Under the pieces are notes generated by a model, which did not search any database, was not told the DNA's origin, and was given only the letters and a program-made list of their open reading frames with translations. Below, in pieces: positions 42,111-52,062 of a stretch of 64,000 bases of DNA (positions are counted from its first letter, which is position 1; every line of letters begins with the position of its first letter). The stretch comes from Algoriphagus alkaliphilus (GTDB lineage: Bacteria; Bacteroidota; Bacteroidia; Cytophagales; Cyclobacteriaceae): positions 1 through 64,000 of the forward strand of contig NZ_FMXE01000021.1 of NCBI RefSeq assembly GCF_900103735.1, written 5' to 3'. The position numbers were made by a program, and so were the translations under genes.

Positions 42111-42671
42111 TCAGACCTTCATAATATCCGCTTCCTTCTTCACCAGAAGCTCATCGATTTTGGCTGAATAGTTATCTGTTAATTTCTGAACCTGGTCCTC
42201 AGCCCGTTTGATTGCGTCTTCTGCAGCGCCGTCTTTCTGAAGTTTTCTTAAAGATTCATTCGTATCCTTTCTGACACTTCGGATAGAAATTTTTCCCGAT
42301 TCACATTCTTGTTTGGACTGTTTCACCAGATTGATTCGACGCTCTTCTGTCAAGGAAGGGATCGTCAGCATGATGGTTTCCCCGTTGTTTTGCGGAGCCA
42401 AACCAAGGTCTGAATTGATGATTCCCTTTTCGATTTCCGAGATCAGATTCCGTTCAAATGGCTTGATCGCAAGGGTTCTCGCGTCAGGAGTAGTGACAGA
42501 GGACACTTGGTTGATTGGCGTGGGAGTCCCATAATACATCACCATTACGCCATCCAGCATATTTGGCATGGCCTTGCCTGCCCGGATTTTCAATAATTCA
42601 GCCGCGGTATGATCCACCGCTTTCTGCATCAGTTCTTTTGCTTCGTCTAAGAATAATTCGATTTCTTCCAT
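42111..42671 (-). CDS. frr: Ribosome recycling factor
   Basis: 186 residues, standard length. It releases the 50S subunit together with EF-G after termination. Typical blocks: MQKAVDHTAAELLKIRAGKA, YYGTPTPINQVSSVTTPDAR, IKPFERNLISEIEKGIINSD, ERRINLVKQSKQECESGKIS, ending in the DNYSAKIDELLVKKEADIM helix. It follows pyrH by 8 nt on the minus strand, the usual pyrH-frr pair. Confidence 0.97.
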   Translation of the reverse strand: MEEIELFLDEAKELMQKAVDHTAAELLKIRAGKAMPNMLDGVMVMYYGTPTPINQVSSVTTPDARTLAIKPFERNLISEIEKGIINSDLGLAPQNNGETIMLTIPSLTEERRINLVKQSKQECESGKISIRSVRKDTNESLRKLQKDGAAEDAIKRAEDQVQKLTDNYSAKIDELLVKKEADIMKV

Positions 42672-42679
42672 GATTTAAT

Positions 42680-43393
42680 TCAGGATTTGTCAGTGATCAA
42701 TGTTCCGATTTGTTCGCCAAGTACGAGTTTACTCAGGTTGCCGGTCTTGTTCATGTCGAAGACAATAATGGGCAGGTTGTTTTCCTGGCAAAGCGTGAAG
42801 GCAGTCATATCCATCACGTTGAGATTTTTTTCATAAACCTCACTGAAGGTAATCTGTTCGTATTTCGTTGCGGTCGGATCTTTTTCAGGATCTGCTGTGT
42901 AAACACCATCCACTCGGGTACCTTTCAGTACCACATCTCCCTCGATTTCGATGGCACGCAGTGCAGCTGTAGAATCAGTGGTAAAATAGGGATTTCCAAT
43001 TCCGGCTCCAAAAATCACAATCCTGCCTTTTTCAAGGTGTCTTATTGCCCGTCTTCTGATGAAGGGTTCGCAGACACTTTCGATTTTGATTCCTGACATG
43101 AGTCGGGTGTACATGCCATTTTGTTCCAATGCACTCTGCAATGCCATCGCATTGATCAGAGTAGCAAGCATGCCCATGTAATCTCCCTGAACTCGGTCAA
43201 TACCGGATTTCTCTGCCTGAACTCCCCGGAAAATATTTCCTCCTCCAATCACAATTGCTATCTCCACTCCCATTTCCTTCACTTTTTTAATTTCATCAGC
43301 GTATTGTTGAAGGCGTGAAGGATCGATTCCGAAGTTTTTGTCGCCCATCAAGGATTCTCCACTGAGCTTGAGCAGGATGCGGTTGTATTTCAT
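42680..43393 (-). CDS. pyrH: Uridylate (UMP) kinase
   Basis: 237 residues from the ATG at 43393 ([14 protein letters not shown]), where the family begins. The frame is open 63 nt further up without family-like residues. Amino-acid-kinase fold with [26 protein letters not shown], a UMP-binding [15 protein letters not shown], and [18 protein letters not shown] near the ATP site. It converts UMP to UDP and is feedback-regulated by UTP in bacteria. Confidence 0.97.
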   Translation of the reverse strand: MKYNRILLKLSGESLMGDKNFGIDPSRLQQYADEIKKVKEMGVEIAIVIGGGNIFRGVQAEKSGIDRVQGDYMGMLATLINAMALQSALEQNGMYTRLMSGIKIESVCEPFIRRRAIRHLEKGRIVIFGAGIGNPYFTTDSTAALRAIEIEGDVVLKGTRVDGVYTADPEKDPTATKYEQITFSEVYEKNLNVMDMTAFTLCQENNLPIIVFDMNKTGNLSKLVLGEQIGTLITDKS

Positions 43394-43586
43394 TGGGTGG
43401 TTGATTTCTAAGTTGCTTTCGGGTAAAGCCCGAAATCTTTTGGATTTAGCTGTCAAATTGCGATCGAATCGACCCTGAGAAGCCCGAGCAATCCGACAAA
43501 TATAATTTCTTCATCTCACAATGCTAGGGCCAAATCCAAAAATGGGAAAATGTGTATTAAATTAGAATAGTTAATAGGCTGATAAT

Positions 43587-44342
43587 ATGGGCTTTTGGGA
43601 TAAAAAAAGGGTTTGGATCATCGGAGCTTCTTCGGGTATTGGAGAGGGATTGGTTAATATTTTAGCGGAAAATGGAGCGAGACAGCTCATATCTGCCCGA
43701 AATAATTCAAAACTCGCGGAGTTAAAAACCAATTTCCCGAAAGCAGAAATTGTTGTTCTCCCTGTAGATGTTGAGCTACTTTCTGAGCTTACAACAAAAG
43801 TTGAGGAGGCCTGGCAATTTTTTGGAGGCTTGGATTATGTGTTCTTAAATGCAGGAATGTCGGTAAGAGATTTGGTGACTGAAAGCAAATTGGAAGTGGA
43901 GCGGAAAATAATGGACATCAATTTTTGGGGACCGGTGGCTATCACCAAAGCACTATTAAAAAAGCGAAATGCTGAAACTGCGCTTCATCTGGTATTGACA
44001 TCCAGTCTGAGCGGCAAATATGGAGTCCCAAAACTCGCTGCATATTCAGCCTCAAAACATGCGATGCAGGGATATTTTGATTCCTTGAGGGCAGAGACTT
44101 TTGCTACAGGTTTGTTTATTCATGTCGTCATTCCGGGATTTATCAAAACCAATATTACAGTGACAGGACTGAGAGGGGATGGAAGCAGAAGCGGGAAAAT
44201 GCAGAATGCTTTGGCGGAGGGAATGGAATCAAGCGATTGTGCCAAAGGGATACTAAAAGGACTAGAAAAGGGGAAAGAGGAATTTGCAGTGGGAGGTGCT
44301 GAGCGATTTACCCTCGGACTTAACAGATTTTCCCCGGGTTGA
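43587..44342 (+). CDS. SDR-family oxidoreductase (DHRS7-like), probable C-terminal frameshift
   Basis: 251 residues as read: GASSGIG at 13-19, LNAGMSV at 87-93, Ser140, Tyr153 and Lys157 in YSASK, VIPGFIKTNIT further on. The reading ends at LNRFSPG followed by a stop at 44340-44342. Directly after, in the frame reached by losing one base in the TTTTCCCCGGG run (44326-44336), the sequence continues LMKKMIRSNPLKRLKQMQKA to a stop at 44413. That basic helical tail is what the DHRS7-like family usually carries. Either a real deletion or a sequencing error in a homopolymer is likely. The protein may end at 44413 in the true genome. Confidence 0.85.
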   Translation: MGFWDKKRVWIIGASSGIGEGLVNILAENGARQLISARNNSKLAELKTNFPKAEIVVLPVDVELLSELTTKVEEAWQFFGGLDYVFLNAGMSVRDLVTESKLEVERKIMDINFWGPVAITKALLKKRNAETALHLVLTSSLSGKYGVPKLAAYSASKHAMQGYFDSLRAETFATGLFIHVVIPGFIKTNITVTGLRGDGSRSGKMQNALAEGMESSDCAKGILKGLEKGKEEFAVGGAERFTLGLNRFSPG

Positions 44343-44442
44343 TGAAAAAAATGATCAGATCCAATCCGCTGAAACGGCTTAAGCAAATGCAAAAAGCAAT
44401 CTTTGCAAAATAAGGCTACTGGATAATTTGTACGGTCCGAAG

Positions 44443-44937
44443 TTAAAATTGAATCAGCACCTGATTTTTCTCCACGCTTTGTTTCAGTGCTACTTTTACA
44501 TCTTTGACGACCCCGTCTCCCGGAGATTTGATGATATTTTCCATCTTCATGGCTTCCAAAATCAGGACTACATCGCCCTTTTTTACTTCGTCTCCAGGCT
44601 TTACTTTCAGGTCTAAAATCAAGCCCGGCATGGGGGCTTTGATGTCTTTTATCGCTCCGTTTCCCGCTGCACTCATTCCCATTTGCTCTAAAAGCAGGTC
44701 GAATCGATCTTTAAGCTGAAGGGTAGCAGTTTTGTGGCCAATTCGAATCTGCAGGCTTTTTGTATCTCGGTCAATTGACAGCAATTCCGCTTCAATGGAT
44801 TCATTTCCCCGGATCAAATGGACTTTTCGATCTCCTATCCATTTCAAATCCCAAGAAATCGGTTTTTGGTTTACATTGATTAAATCCTCGGTTTTTTCTA
44901 CCGAATGGGGGGCGTTTTGAAGGATTACTGAAAACAT
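44443..44937 (-). CDS. Biotin carboxyl carrier protein subunit (acyl-CoA carboxylase type)
   Basis: 164 residues. The last 75 residues form a biotinyl domain with KAPMPGLILDLKVKPGDEV and EAMKMEN, where Lys131 is the biotinylation site. The N-terminal half (FSVILQNAPHSVEKTEDLIN...IELLSIDRDTKSLQIRIGHK) resembles the carrier-side segment of propionyl/acetyl-CoA carboxylase subunits in Bacteroidota, and a linker joins the two. No carboxylase subunit gene is adjacent here. Confidence 0.9.
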   Translation of the reverse strand: MFSVILQNAPHSVEKTEDLINVNQKPISWDLKWIGDRKVHLIRGNESIEAELLSIDRDTKSLQIRIGHKTATLQLKDRFDLLLEQMGMSAAGNGAIKDIKAPMPGLILDLKVKPGDEVKKGDVVLILEAMKMENIIKSPGDGVVKDVKVALKQSVEKNQVLIQF

Positions 44938-45003
44938 TCCTGCTATTTTGGGTGTGAATATACAGCTACAGAATCAAATGCTCCGTAGAGATTTCTTCCA
45001 AAT

Positions 45004-47628
45004 ATGATACAAATGCAATCGACACCAAAGAAAATCTTGATGACTTGCCTGACTTTTGGCAGCTTGTCTTTGGCCCTTTTTACAGTTTCCTGCAAATCAG
45101 AAAAATCTGCACTGGTTCAGAATTCCGAGAATTCAGCCGTGGCTGAAGCTTCACCTGAAGCCCGGATTGACAGTGCAAAATTACTGCGAATGATCCGTGA
45201 GAAAAATGCTGAAATAGCAGGATATCAGCCCAGTGCAAAGCGGGATTTTGACTTGCTTCACACTGAGCTGGATTTGGCTTTTGACTGGTCAAATCAGGCA
45301 GTTATAGGAAGGGCCAAGTTGAAGTTAACTCCCTATTTCTATCCTCAAAAGGAGTTGGTCCTTGATGCCAAAGACTTCGAAGTTGGGGCGATTTATCTTC
45401 TGAACGGGGAAGCCCAAAGCAAGCTGAATTATCGATACGATGAAAAGCAGTTGCGTATTTACCTTCCCGAACTATTCACTTCCAAGGACACCATTCAGGT
45501 TGAGATCAATTACATCGCATTTCCTGACAGGAATTCCGGTTCGGGAAGTGAGGCAATTACCGATACCAAAGGCCTGTATTTTATTGATCCCTTAGACACG
45601 ATTCCGGGTAAGCCAACCATGATCTGGACACAGGGCGAGACCGAACACAACAGCAAGTGGTTTCCGACGATTGACAAACCCAATGAGCGATTTACACAGC
45701 TCTTCAAATTGACCGTTCCGGATTCGATGGTTTCGATCAGCAATGGAGTATTGGTAAAGCAGGAAAAACTGGAGAATGGGCTGCGAAAGGATTATTGGGA
45801 AATGAAATTGCCGCATGCGCCATATTTGGCGGCTATTGCGGTCGGGAATTTTGGAAAGGTGGAGGCAAAATGGAAAAATATTCCACTGGGATATTATGTT
45901 GAAAAGGGCTTCGAAAAGGGTGCTGCAATGGTATTTGAAAACACGCCTGAGATGATCGGGTTATTCGAAGAAAAGCTGGGGGTTGACTTTCCATGGCCAA
46001 AATACGATCAGATTGTAGTGCGGGATTTCGTCTCAGGGGCAATGGAGAATACCACAGCGTCGATTTTCATGGAAGAATTGCGATTGGATGAGCGGGAAGC
46101 GATTGATTCGGAGTGGGATTACATCATCGCTCATGAGCTTTTTCATCAGTGGTTTGGAGATCTGGTTACCACAGAGTCATGGGCCAATCTGACTTTGAAC
46201 GAGGCCTTTGCCAACTACGGTGAGTATCTCTGGAATGAACATAAGTATGGAAAAGATCAGGCGGCCCTTAAGTTGGTGACTGAGATGGAGGGTTATTTTG
46301 CAGAATCAGAATCCAAGCAAGTGGACCTGATTCGGTTTGATTATGCCGATTCTGAGGACATGTTTGATTCACACAGCTACAACAAGGGGGGTGTTGTTTT
46401 ACACATGCTCAGGCAACATTTAGGAGATGAAGCTTTTTTTAAAGGATTGAATCTTTATTTGAAACAGCATGCTTTCCAGTCGGTGGAGATTCACGATTTG
46501 AGGCTGGCGTTTGAGCGGGTAAGCGGACAGGATCTCAATTGGTTTTTCAATCAGTGGTTTTTGGACAAAGGACATCCTGAGCTATTTTTCGAAGTTGATT
46601 ATTCGCAGCCTGAAAATATTCTTCTGACTGTGTACCAAGTTCAGGATTTAGAAAACTTACCCCTGTATCAGCTTCCCATTGAAGTGAGTTGGTATGAGGG
46701 CAAAAGCCGGAAATCCAAAAAATTTCAGATGACAAGTTCGTTCCAGCAGTTTGCCTTAGAAAATGAATTTCCGGTGACCCAGGTTTATATTGATGAAGGG
46801 AAAAATTTGTTGGCAAGAAGAAATCAAGAAATCAGTACAGCTCAATACGCACTTCAGTTCAAAGAATCAACTCTTGGTGTGGCAAGGTATGAGGCATTGG
46901 ATAGTTTGGTTTCAAGGGAGGCTAAAGATTACCTGATTGAGATTTTACCCATTGCAGTTAGGGATTCTTTTTGGTCAGTAAGGGAAAATGCATTGGGCTT
47001 TATGCAAAATGATCCGGAATGGAGAAATCAAATTCAGGGCTTGGAGGACATGGTTTATGAACTGGCAGAAAAAGATCCTAAAAATTCGGTCAAGGCGGCT
47101 GCGATAGATCTATTGGCGGCATGGGATCCTGATAAATATCAAATGGCTTTTCTTCGCTTAGCAAATGAGCAATCCTATTTGGTGGCAAGTTCAGCATTGA
47201 TGGGATTGGTAAGGGCAGAGGAGAATCCTGTGGACGCTGCGGTGATTGAAAGATTTGTTGGAGAAAGAAACTTCAGGATGATAATTCCAGTGGCGGAATA
47301 TTATATTTTACAAAAAGTAAAAAGTAAGGGCCCGTGGTTTTTGGATCGGGTAGATCAACTGTCAGGCGAGGGACTATATTTCTATCTGGGATATTTTAGC
47401 GAATATTTCTCCAGATTCCCAGAGGAGGGAAAAGATCAAGCGGTTAGGAAACTATTTCATCTTTTAGAAAAGGATTCGAAAAGTTTTGTTCGATTGGGAG
47501 CTTTTCAGGCACTAATGGGATTTGCTGATGAGGAAGCAGTGATCAAAAAGTTAAATCAGGTGGTCCTAACTGAAAAAGATGAAAAACTTAAAAACTATTA
47601 CAATTATTTCCTTGAAGCACTCAACTGA
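45004..47628 (+). CDS. M1-family metallopeptidase (aminopeptidase N-like), lipoprotein
   Basis: 874 residues. The signal LTFGSLSLALFTVSC ends at a lipobox Cys near 30. The peptidase core has GAMEN at 345-349 for N-terminal recognition, the zinc motif HELFH at 377-381 and E400 in LTLNEAF as the third zinc ligand. A second domain (RDSFWSVRENALGFMQND..., VKAAAIDLLAAWDP) looks HEAT/ARM-like, as in the C-terminal of M1 enzymes. It cleaves N-terminal residues from peptides in the periplasm or at the outer membrane. It is a single gene after a short leader; a second in-frame ATG three codons in is an alternative start. Confidence 0.95.
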   Translation: MIQMQSTPKKILMTCLTFGSLSLALFTVSCKSEKSALVQNSENSAVAEASPEARIDSAKLLRMIREKNAEIAGYQPSAKRDFDLLHTELDLAFDWSNQAVIGRAKLKLTPYFYPQKELVLDAKDFEVGAIYLLNGEAQSKLNYRYDEKQLRIYLPELFTSKDTIQVEINYIAFPDRNSGSGSEAITDTKGLYFIDPLDTIPGKPTMIWTQGETEHNSKWFPTIDKPNERFTQLFKLTVPDSMVSISNGVLVKQEKLENGLRKDYWEMKLPHAPYLAAIAVGNFGKVEAKWKNIPLGYYVEKGFEKGAAMVFENTPEMIGLFEEKLGVDFPWPKYDQIVVRDFVSGAMENTTASIFMEELRLDEREAIDSEWDYIIAHELFHQWFGDLVTTESWANLTLNEAFANYGEYLWNEHKYGKDQAALKLVTEMEGYFAESESKQVDLIRFDYADSEDMFDSHSYNKGGVVLHMLRQHLGDEAFFKGLNLYLKQHAFQSVEIHDLRLAFERVSGQDLNWFFNQWFLDKGHPELFFEVDYSQPENILLTVYQVQDLENLPLYQLPIEVSWYEGKSRKSKKFQMTSSFQQFALENEFPVTQVYIDEGKNLLARRNQEISTAQYALQFKESTLGVARYEALDSLVSREAKDYLIEILPIAVRDSFWSVRENALGFMQNDPEWRNQIQGLEDMVYELAEKDPKNSVKAAAIDLLAAWDPDKYQMAFLRLANEQSYLVASSALMGLVRAEENPVDAAVIERFVGERNFRMIIPVAEYYILQKVKSKGPWFLDRVDQLSGEGLYFYLGYFSEYFSRFPEEGKDQAVRKLFHLLEKDSKSFVRLGAFQALMGFADEEAVIKKLNQVVLTEKDEKLKNYYNYFLEALN

Positions 47629-47783
47629 AAAAATTAATCAGTTGATTTTTAAATCATTGAATTACAACACGTGAAAAAGTTATCAAATTTGGTGGTCATC
47701 CTTTGATACTTTGACAAAAGGCTATAATTTTGCCATCCGTTAAGACCACTAGGGTTCAATCCCCAAGAGATTTTAGCGCAGTT

Positions 47784-47866
47784 GGGGGAATACCAAAGCG
47801 GCCAACTGGGACGGACTGTAAATCCGTTGACTTATGTCTTCACAGGTTCGAATCCTGTTTCCCCCA
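47784..47866 (+). tRNA. tRNA-Tyr (anticodon GTA)
   Basis: 83 nt including a long variable arm. The acceptor stem GGGGGAA pairs with TTCCCCC. The anticodon loop CTGTAAA places GTA at 47818-47820. The T-arm GGTTCGAATCC is present, the discriminator is A, and no CCA is encoded. First of a three-tRNA run before tuf. Confidence 0.97.
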
Positions 47867-47937
47867 CGTGATTGCCCGAATGCGAAATTTTTTATCTAGT
47901 TTTGCAGGGCTAAAAAAATCCGGTACGCCGGTTACAA

Positions 47938-48010
47938 GCGGGAGTAGCTCAGTTGGTAGAGCGGCAGCCTTCCAAGCTGCAGGTCGCGGGTTCGAGCCTC
48001 GTCTCCCGCT
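47938..48010 (+). tRNA. tRNA-Gly (anticodon TCC)
   Basis: 73 nt. The acceptor GCGGGAG pairs with CTCCCGC. D-arm TAGCTCAGTTGGTAGAGC, anticodon loop CTTCCAA (TCC), T-loop GTTCGAGCC, discriminator T. Lies between tRNA-Tyr and tRNA-Thr. Confidence 0.97.
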
Positions 48011-48044
48011 CTTTCTTTTCTTTCGGGAAATTAAAGGGCAAAAA

Positions 48045-48116
48045 GCCGACGTAGCTCAGGGGTAGAGTACTTCCTTGGTAAGGAAGGGGTCACGGGTTCA
48101 ATTCCCGTCGTTGGCT
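48045..48116 (+). tRNA. tRNA-Thr (anticodon GGT)
   Basis: 72 nt. The acceptor GCCGACG pairs with CGTTGGC (one G-T wobble). Anticodon loop CTTGGTAA gives GGT, T-loop GTTCAATTC, discriminator T. It lies 59 nt before tuf; this tRNA-tuf order is conserved in many bacteria. Confidence 0.97.
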
Positions 48117-48175
48117 CAATTACAGAGAATTATTATCTAAACATATCTTTAAACTTAAACTGAGGATTTTCACGC

Positions 48176-49363
48176 ATGGCAAAAGCAACCTTCGACCGTT
48201 CCAAGCCGCACGTTAACATCGGTACGATTGGACACGTAGACCATGGCAAAACAACCCTGACTGCCGCCATCACTACCGTATTGGCTAAAAAAGGTCTTTC
48301 TGAATTGAGAGATTTCTCTTCAATTGATAACGCTCCTGAAGAGAAAGAAAGAGGTATTACTATCAATACTTCACACGTAGAATATCAGACTGAAAACAGG
48401 CACTACGCTCACGTAGATTGCCCTGGTCACGCTGACTACGTTAAAAACATGGTAACTGGTGCTGCCCAGATGGACGGTGCTATCCTTGTAGTAGCTGCAA
48501 CTGACGGCCCAATGCCTCAGACTAGAGAGCACATCCTATTGGCTCGTCAGGTAGGTGTACCTCAGCTTGTAGTATTTATGAACAAAGTCGACATGGTTGA
48601 CGATCCTGAGCTTCTTGAGCTAGTGGAAATGGAAATCAGAGAACTTCTTTCATTCTATGATTTTGACGGAGACAACATTCCAGTAATCGCTGGATCTGCA
48701 CTTGGAGCCTTGAATGGTGAAGATAAGTGGGTTGAATCTGTTATGGAGTTGATGAACGCAGTAGATTCATTCATTCCGATTCCTCCTCGTTTGGTTGACA
48801 AAGATTTCTTGATGCCGGTTGAAGACGTATTCTCGATCACAGGTCGTGGTACTGTAGCTACAGGTAGAATCGAAAGAGGTGTAATCAACTCTGGCGAACC
48901 GGTTGACATTATCGGTATGGGTGCAGAAGGCTTGAAGTCTACAGTTACTGGTGTTGAGATGTTCCGTAAAATCCTTGATAGAGGAGAAGCTGGTGATAAC
49001 GTAGGTCTATTGCTTAGAGGTATTGAAAAATCACAGATTAAGCGTGGTATGATTATCTGTAAGCCAGGATCTGTGAAGCCTCACGCTCACTTTAAGGCTG
49101 AAGTTTATGTTCTTTCAAAAGAAGAAGGTGGACGTCACACACCATTCTTCAACAAATACAGACCACAGTTCTACCTTAGAACTACGGATGTAACTGGCGA
49201 GATCAAACTTCCAGAAAACGTTGAAATGGTTATGCCAGGTGATAACGTAACTATCGAAGTTACCCTTCTTAATGCAGTGGCATTGGAAAAAGGTCTTCGA
49301 TTTGCAATTAGAGAAGGTGGTAGAACAGTAGGTGCCGGTCAGGTTACCGAAATTCTTGACTAA
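48176..49363 (+). CDS. tuf: Elongation factor Tu
   Basis: 395 residues. GTPase that brings aminoacyl-tRNA to the ribosome. [10 protein letters not shown] (G1), RGITI (switch I region), DCPGHADY (G3), NKVD (G4) and the C-terminal barrel domains ending [15 protein letters not shown]. Usual length. It follows tRNA-Thr and ends at a strong palindromic terminator; tRNA-Trp and secE follow. Confidence 0.99.
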   Translation: MAKATFDRSKPHVNIGTIGHVDHGKTTLTAAITTVLAKKGLSELRDFSSIDNAPEEKERGITINTSHVEYQTENRHYAHVDCPGHADYVKNMVTGAAQMDGAILVVAATDGPMPQTREHILLARQVGVPQLVVFMNKVDMVDDPELLELVEMEIRELLSFYDFDGDNIPVIAGSALGALNGEDKWVESVMELMNAVDSFIPIPPRLVDKDFLMPVEDVFSITGRGTVATGRIERGVINSGEPVDIIGMGAEGLKSTVTGVEMFRKILDRGEAGDNVGLLLRGIEKSQIKRGMIICKPGSVKPHAHFKAEVYVLSKEEGGRHTPFFNKYRPQFYLRTTDVTGEIKLPENVEMVMPGDNVTIEVTLLNAVALEKGLRFAIREGGRTVGAGQVTEILD

Positions 49364-49386
49364 TCATACTTAATTACAAGTAAACT

Positions 49387-49422
49387 ATGCGATCCCAAAT
49401 TAATTTGGGATCGCATTTGTTT
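49387..49422 (+). terminator. Intrinsic terminator after tuf
   Basis: A 30-nt perfect palindrome (arms ATGCGATCCCAAATT) is followed by TTGTTT. It lies 23 nt after the tuf stop and separates tuf from the tRNA-Trp/secE unit. Confidence 0.85.
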
Positions 49423-49474
49423 CTAAAGACATTATTCCTAATTTTGCGTTCCCATTTACGGAGCGTTCATTCAT

Positions 49475-49545
49475 ACGGGCATAGTTCAATGGTAGAATAG
49501 CGGTCTCCAAAACCGTTGATGGGAGTTCGAATCTCTCTGCCCGTG
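49475..49545 (+). tRNA. tRNA-Trp (anticodon CCA)
   Basis: 71 nt. The acceptor ACGGGCA pairs with TGCCCGT. D-arm TAGTTCAATGGTAGAATA, anticodon loop CTCCAAA (CCA), T-loop GTTCGAATC, discriminator G. It sits 17 nt upstream of secE, the usual tRNA-Trp/secE/nusG order. Confidence 0.97.
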
Positions 49546-49562
49546 CAGCAAGTAAGTAGACT

Positions 49563-49751
49563 ATGAATCTTAAAAACTTTGTCCTTGAATCTTACGATGA
49601 GATGGTAAATAAGGTCACTTGGCCTAAATTTTCATCCCTTCAGAATAGTGCCGTATTGGTGTTGGTGGCATCTCTCATTTTCGCGCTGTTTATCGGTGTG
49701 GTGGATTTGGGATTTGAGAACATCATGACATGGTTTTATGATTTATTCTAA
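49563..49751 (+). CDS. secE: Preprotein translocase subunit SecE
   Basis: 62 residues. A short amphipathic N-terminus with ESYDEMVNKVTWPKFSSL, where VTWP is the SecE hallmark, then a single membrane helix (SAVLVLVASLIFALFIGVV) near 30-48. It is the small stabilising subunit of SecYEG. Followed by nusG after 13 nt. Confidence 0.95.
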   Translation: MNLKNFVLESYDEMVNKVTWPKFSSLQNSAVLVLVASLIFALFIGVVDLGFENIMTWFYDLF

Positions 49752-49764
49752 TTGACATTACAGA

Positions 49765-50322
49765 ATGGCTGAACATAAGTGGTACGTACTCAGAGTAGTA
49801 GCAGGACAGGAGAAGAAGACCAAGACTTATTTGGATAATGAAATCCAAAGACAGAAAATTGGCGAGTTTATTCCTGAAGTTCTGATTCCTTCTGAGAAGG
49901 TATATGAAATGCGAAATGGCAAAAAGCGTGTCCGAGAGAGAAATTTCTTTCCGGGATATGTTTTGGTCAATGCAGATCTTTCCAACGGTGAAGCCAATCA
50001 CGTAATAACGAGTATCCCGGGTGTCATCGGGTTTCTTGGATCAAACCATGGGGGAGCTTCCAAAACCCCTGAACCGTTACGCCAATCAGAAATCAACCGT
50101 ATTTTAGGTAAGGTTGAGGAGATTGATGAGTTTGCCGAGAAGCAGGACACACCATTTATAGTAGGAGAGGCCGTAAAAGTAATGGACGGTCCCTTCAGTG
50201 GTTTCACTGGGACAATTGAGGAGATATTTGAGGAGAAGAAGAAGCTTAATGTTATGGTTAAGATCTTCGGCCGAAATACTCCTGTTGAATTAAACTTTAT
50301 ACAAGTAGAAAAACAAGACTAA
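49765..50322 (+). CDS. nusG: Transcription termination/antitermination protein NusG
   Basis: 185 residues. The NGN domain starts [19 protein letters not shown], with [20 protein letters not shown] and NFFPGYVLV; the KOW domain has [20 protein letters not shown]. It couples RNA polymerase to ribosomes or Rho. rplK begins 3 nt after its stop. Confidence 0.97.
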   Translation: MAEHKWYVLRVVAGQEKKTKTYLDNEIQRQKIGEFIPEVLIPSEKVYEMRNGKKRVRERNFFPGYVLVNADLSNGEANHVITSIPGVIGFLGSNHGGASKTPEPLRQSEINRILGKVEEIDEFAEKQDTPFIVGEAVKVMDGPFSGFTGTIEEIFEEKKKLNVMVKIFGRNTPVELNFIQVEKQD

Positions 50323-50325
50323 GCA

Positions 50326-50769
50326 ATGGCTAAGGAAATCACTGGTTATGTAAAACTGCAGGTGAAAGGTGGCCAGGCTAATCCGTCACCTCCAGTAGGT
50401 CCAGCTCTTGGTTCCAAGGGTTTGAACATTATGGAGTTCTGTAAGCAGTTCAACGCACGGACCCAAGAAAAAATGGGCACGGTGCTTCCGGTACTGATTA
50501 CGGTTTTTTCTGACAAGTCTTTTGAGTTTGTGGTAAAAACTCCACCGGCAGCCAATTTGCTGTTGGAAGCTGCAAAAATCAAAAGCGGTTCAGCGGAACC
50601 AAATAGAAAGAAAGTAGGATCAGTTACCTGGGATCAGGTAAAGGTGATTGCTGAGACGAAAATGCCTGACCTAAATGCTTTCAGAATTGAGTCTGCCATG
50701 AAAATGGTAGCTGGTACTGCACGAAGCATGGGTATAACAGTATCTGGTAAAGCCCCTTGGGAAGTATAA
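50326..50769 (+). CDS. rplK: 50S ribosomal protein L11
   Basis: 147 residues. [20 protein letters not shown] at the start, [15 protein letters not shown] and a C-terminal 23S-rRNA-binding domain ending [15 protein letters not shown]. It forms the GTPase-associated base with L10/L12. rplA starts 10 nt downstream. Confidence 0.98.
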   Translation: MAKEITGYVKLQVKGGQANPSPPVGPALGSKGLNIMEFCKQFNARTQEKMGTVLPVLITVFSDKSFEFVVKTPPAANLLLEAAKIKSGSAEPNRKKVGSVTWDQVKVIAETKMPDLNAFRIESAMKMVAGTARSMGITVSGKAPWEV

Positions 50770-50779
50770 ATAAAAAACA

Positions 50780-51478
50780 ATGGCTAAGTTAACAAAAAAG
50801 CAAAAAGAAGCTCTTTCTAAGTACGACGCAAGCCAAGTGTACTCCCTGGAGGCAGCTTCTTCACTCGTTAAGGAAATTACTCTGACAAAGTTTGATGCAT
50901 CTGTGGATGTTGACGTTCGTTTAGGCGTCGATCCCCGGAAGGCTGATCAAATGGTACGAGGTGTAGTAGCACTTCCTCACGGTACAGGCAAAGACATCAA
51001 AGTATTGGTTCTTTGTACTCCTGACAAAGCAGCAGAAGCAACTGAAGCAGGTGCAGATTACGTTGGTTTGGACGATTACATTGCCAAGATAGAAGGCGGA
51101 TGGGTTGACATTGATGTCATCATCACGATGCCTAATGTTATGGCAAAAGTAGGTAGGTTAGGTAGAGTATTGGGTCCTCGTGGCTTAATGCCAAACCCTA
51201 AATCAGGAACAGTTACTCTTGATGTGGCTAAGGCAGTTAGAGAAGTAAAAGCCGGTAAAATCGACTTCAAAGTTGATAAATTTGGAATTATCCATGCCGG
51301 TGTTGGAAAGGTATCTTTTTCTCCAGAGCAAATCGAAGAGAACGTGAAAGAACTTATCATGACTATCTCCAAGTTGAAGCCATCTTCTTCTAAAGGTACA
51401 TATTTCAAAAGTATTCATTTGTCAAGCACAATGTCTCCGGGTATTGCTGTAGACAAGGGTAGCATTCAAGGTATTTAA
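50780..51478 (+). CDS. rplA: 50S ribosomal protein L1
   Basis: 232 residues. [40 protein letters not shown], and [17 protein letters not shown] are typical. L1 binds 23S rRNA at the E-site stalk and in many bacteria represses its own operon. rplJ starts 2 nt after it. Confidence 0.98.
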   Translation: MAKLTKKQKEALSKYDASQVYSLEAASSLVKEITLTKFDASVDVDVRLGVDPRKADQMVRGVVALPHGTGKDIKVLVLCTPDKAAEATEAGADYVGLDDYIAKIEGGWVDIDVIITMPNVMAKVGRLGRVLGPRGLMPNPKSGTVTLDVAKAVREVKAGKIDFKVDKFGIIHAGVGKVSFSPEQIEENVKELIMTISKLKPSSSKGTYFKSIHLSSTMSPGIAVDKGSIQGI

Positions 51479-51480
51479 TC

Positions 51481-52023
51481 ATGACTAGAGACGAAAAGAA
51501 AGTTATAATCGACAGTCTGACTGAGAAACTAAAGGAAAACCCTTTCTTCTACATCACTGATGCTTCCGGATTCTCTGTAGCTCAGGTGAATGCATTCAGA
51601 AGGACTTGTTACGAAAAAGGTGTTGAGTACAAAGTGTACAAGAATACCCTGATCGCAAAAGCTCTTGGAAATCTGGATGCGGACTACTCCAAACTTGCGA
51701 GTGGTGCATTGAAAGGGTTCTCCGGAATTATTTTCTCAAAAGAGACTAGTAACCTACCAGCAAAAGTATTGCTGGATTTCAGAAAGAAAATAGGTAAAAA
51801 AGAGACTAGACCAGTATTTAAAGGTGCAGGTATCGATTCAGATGTGTTTCTGGGCGAAAACAACCTTGAGTTACTATCTAACCTCAAGTCTAAGCAAGAA
51901 TTGCTTGGCGATCTTATCGGATTGCTTCAATCTCCTGCTAAGAATCTTGTTTCTGCATTGCAGTCAGGACAGAACAACATTACTGGTGTTCTTAAGACTC
52001 TTGCTGAGCGAGAATCAAAATAA
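51481..52023 (+). CDS. rplJ: 50S ribosomal protein L10
   Basis: 180 residues. TEKLKENPFFYITDASGFSV, NAFRRTCYEKGVEYKVYKNT and the C-terminal helix that carries L7/L12 dimers (LIGLLQSPAKNLVSALQSGQ). It forms the stalk base. rplL follows after 39 nt. Confidence 0.97.
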   Translation: MTRDEKKVIIDSLTEKLKENPFFYITDASGFSVAQVNAFRRTCYEKGVEYKVYKNTLIAKALGNLDADYSKLASGALKGFSGIIFSKETSNLPAKVLLDFRKKIGKKETRPVFKGAGIDSDVFLGENNLELLSNLKSKQELLGDLIGLLQSPAKNLVSALQSGQNNITGVLKTLAERESK

Positions 52024-52062
52024 TCTTATCAAATCATTCAAAAACAATTAAATAATAATACA

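Noticed and set aside
47730-48065. 111-codon frame over the tRNA genes
   Set aside because: It overlaps three clear tRNAs.
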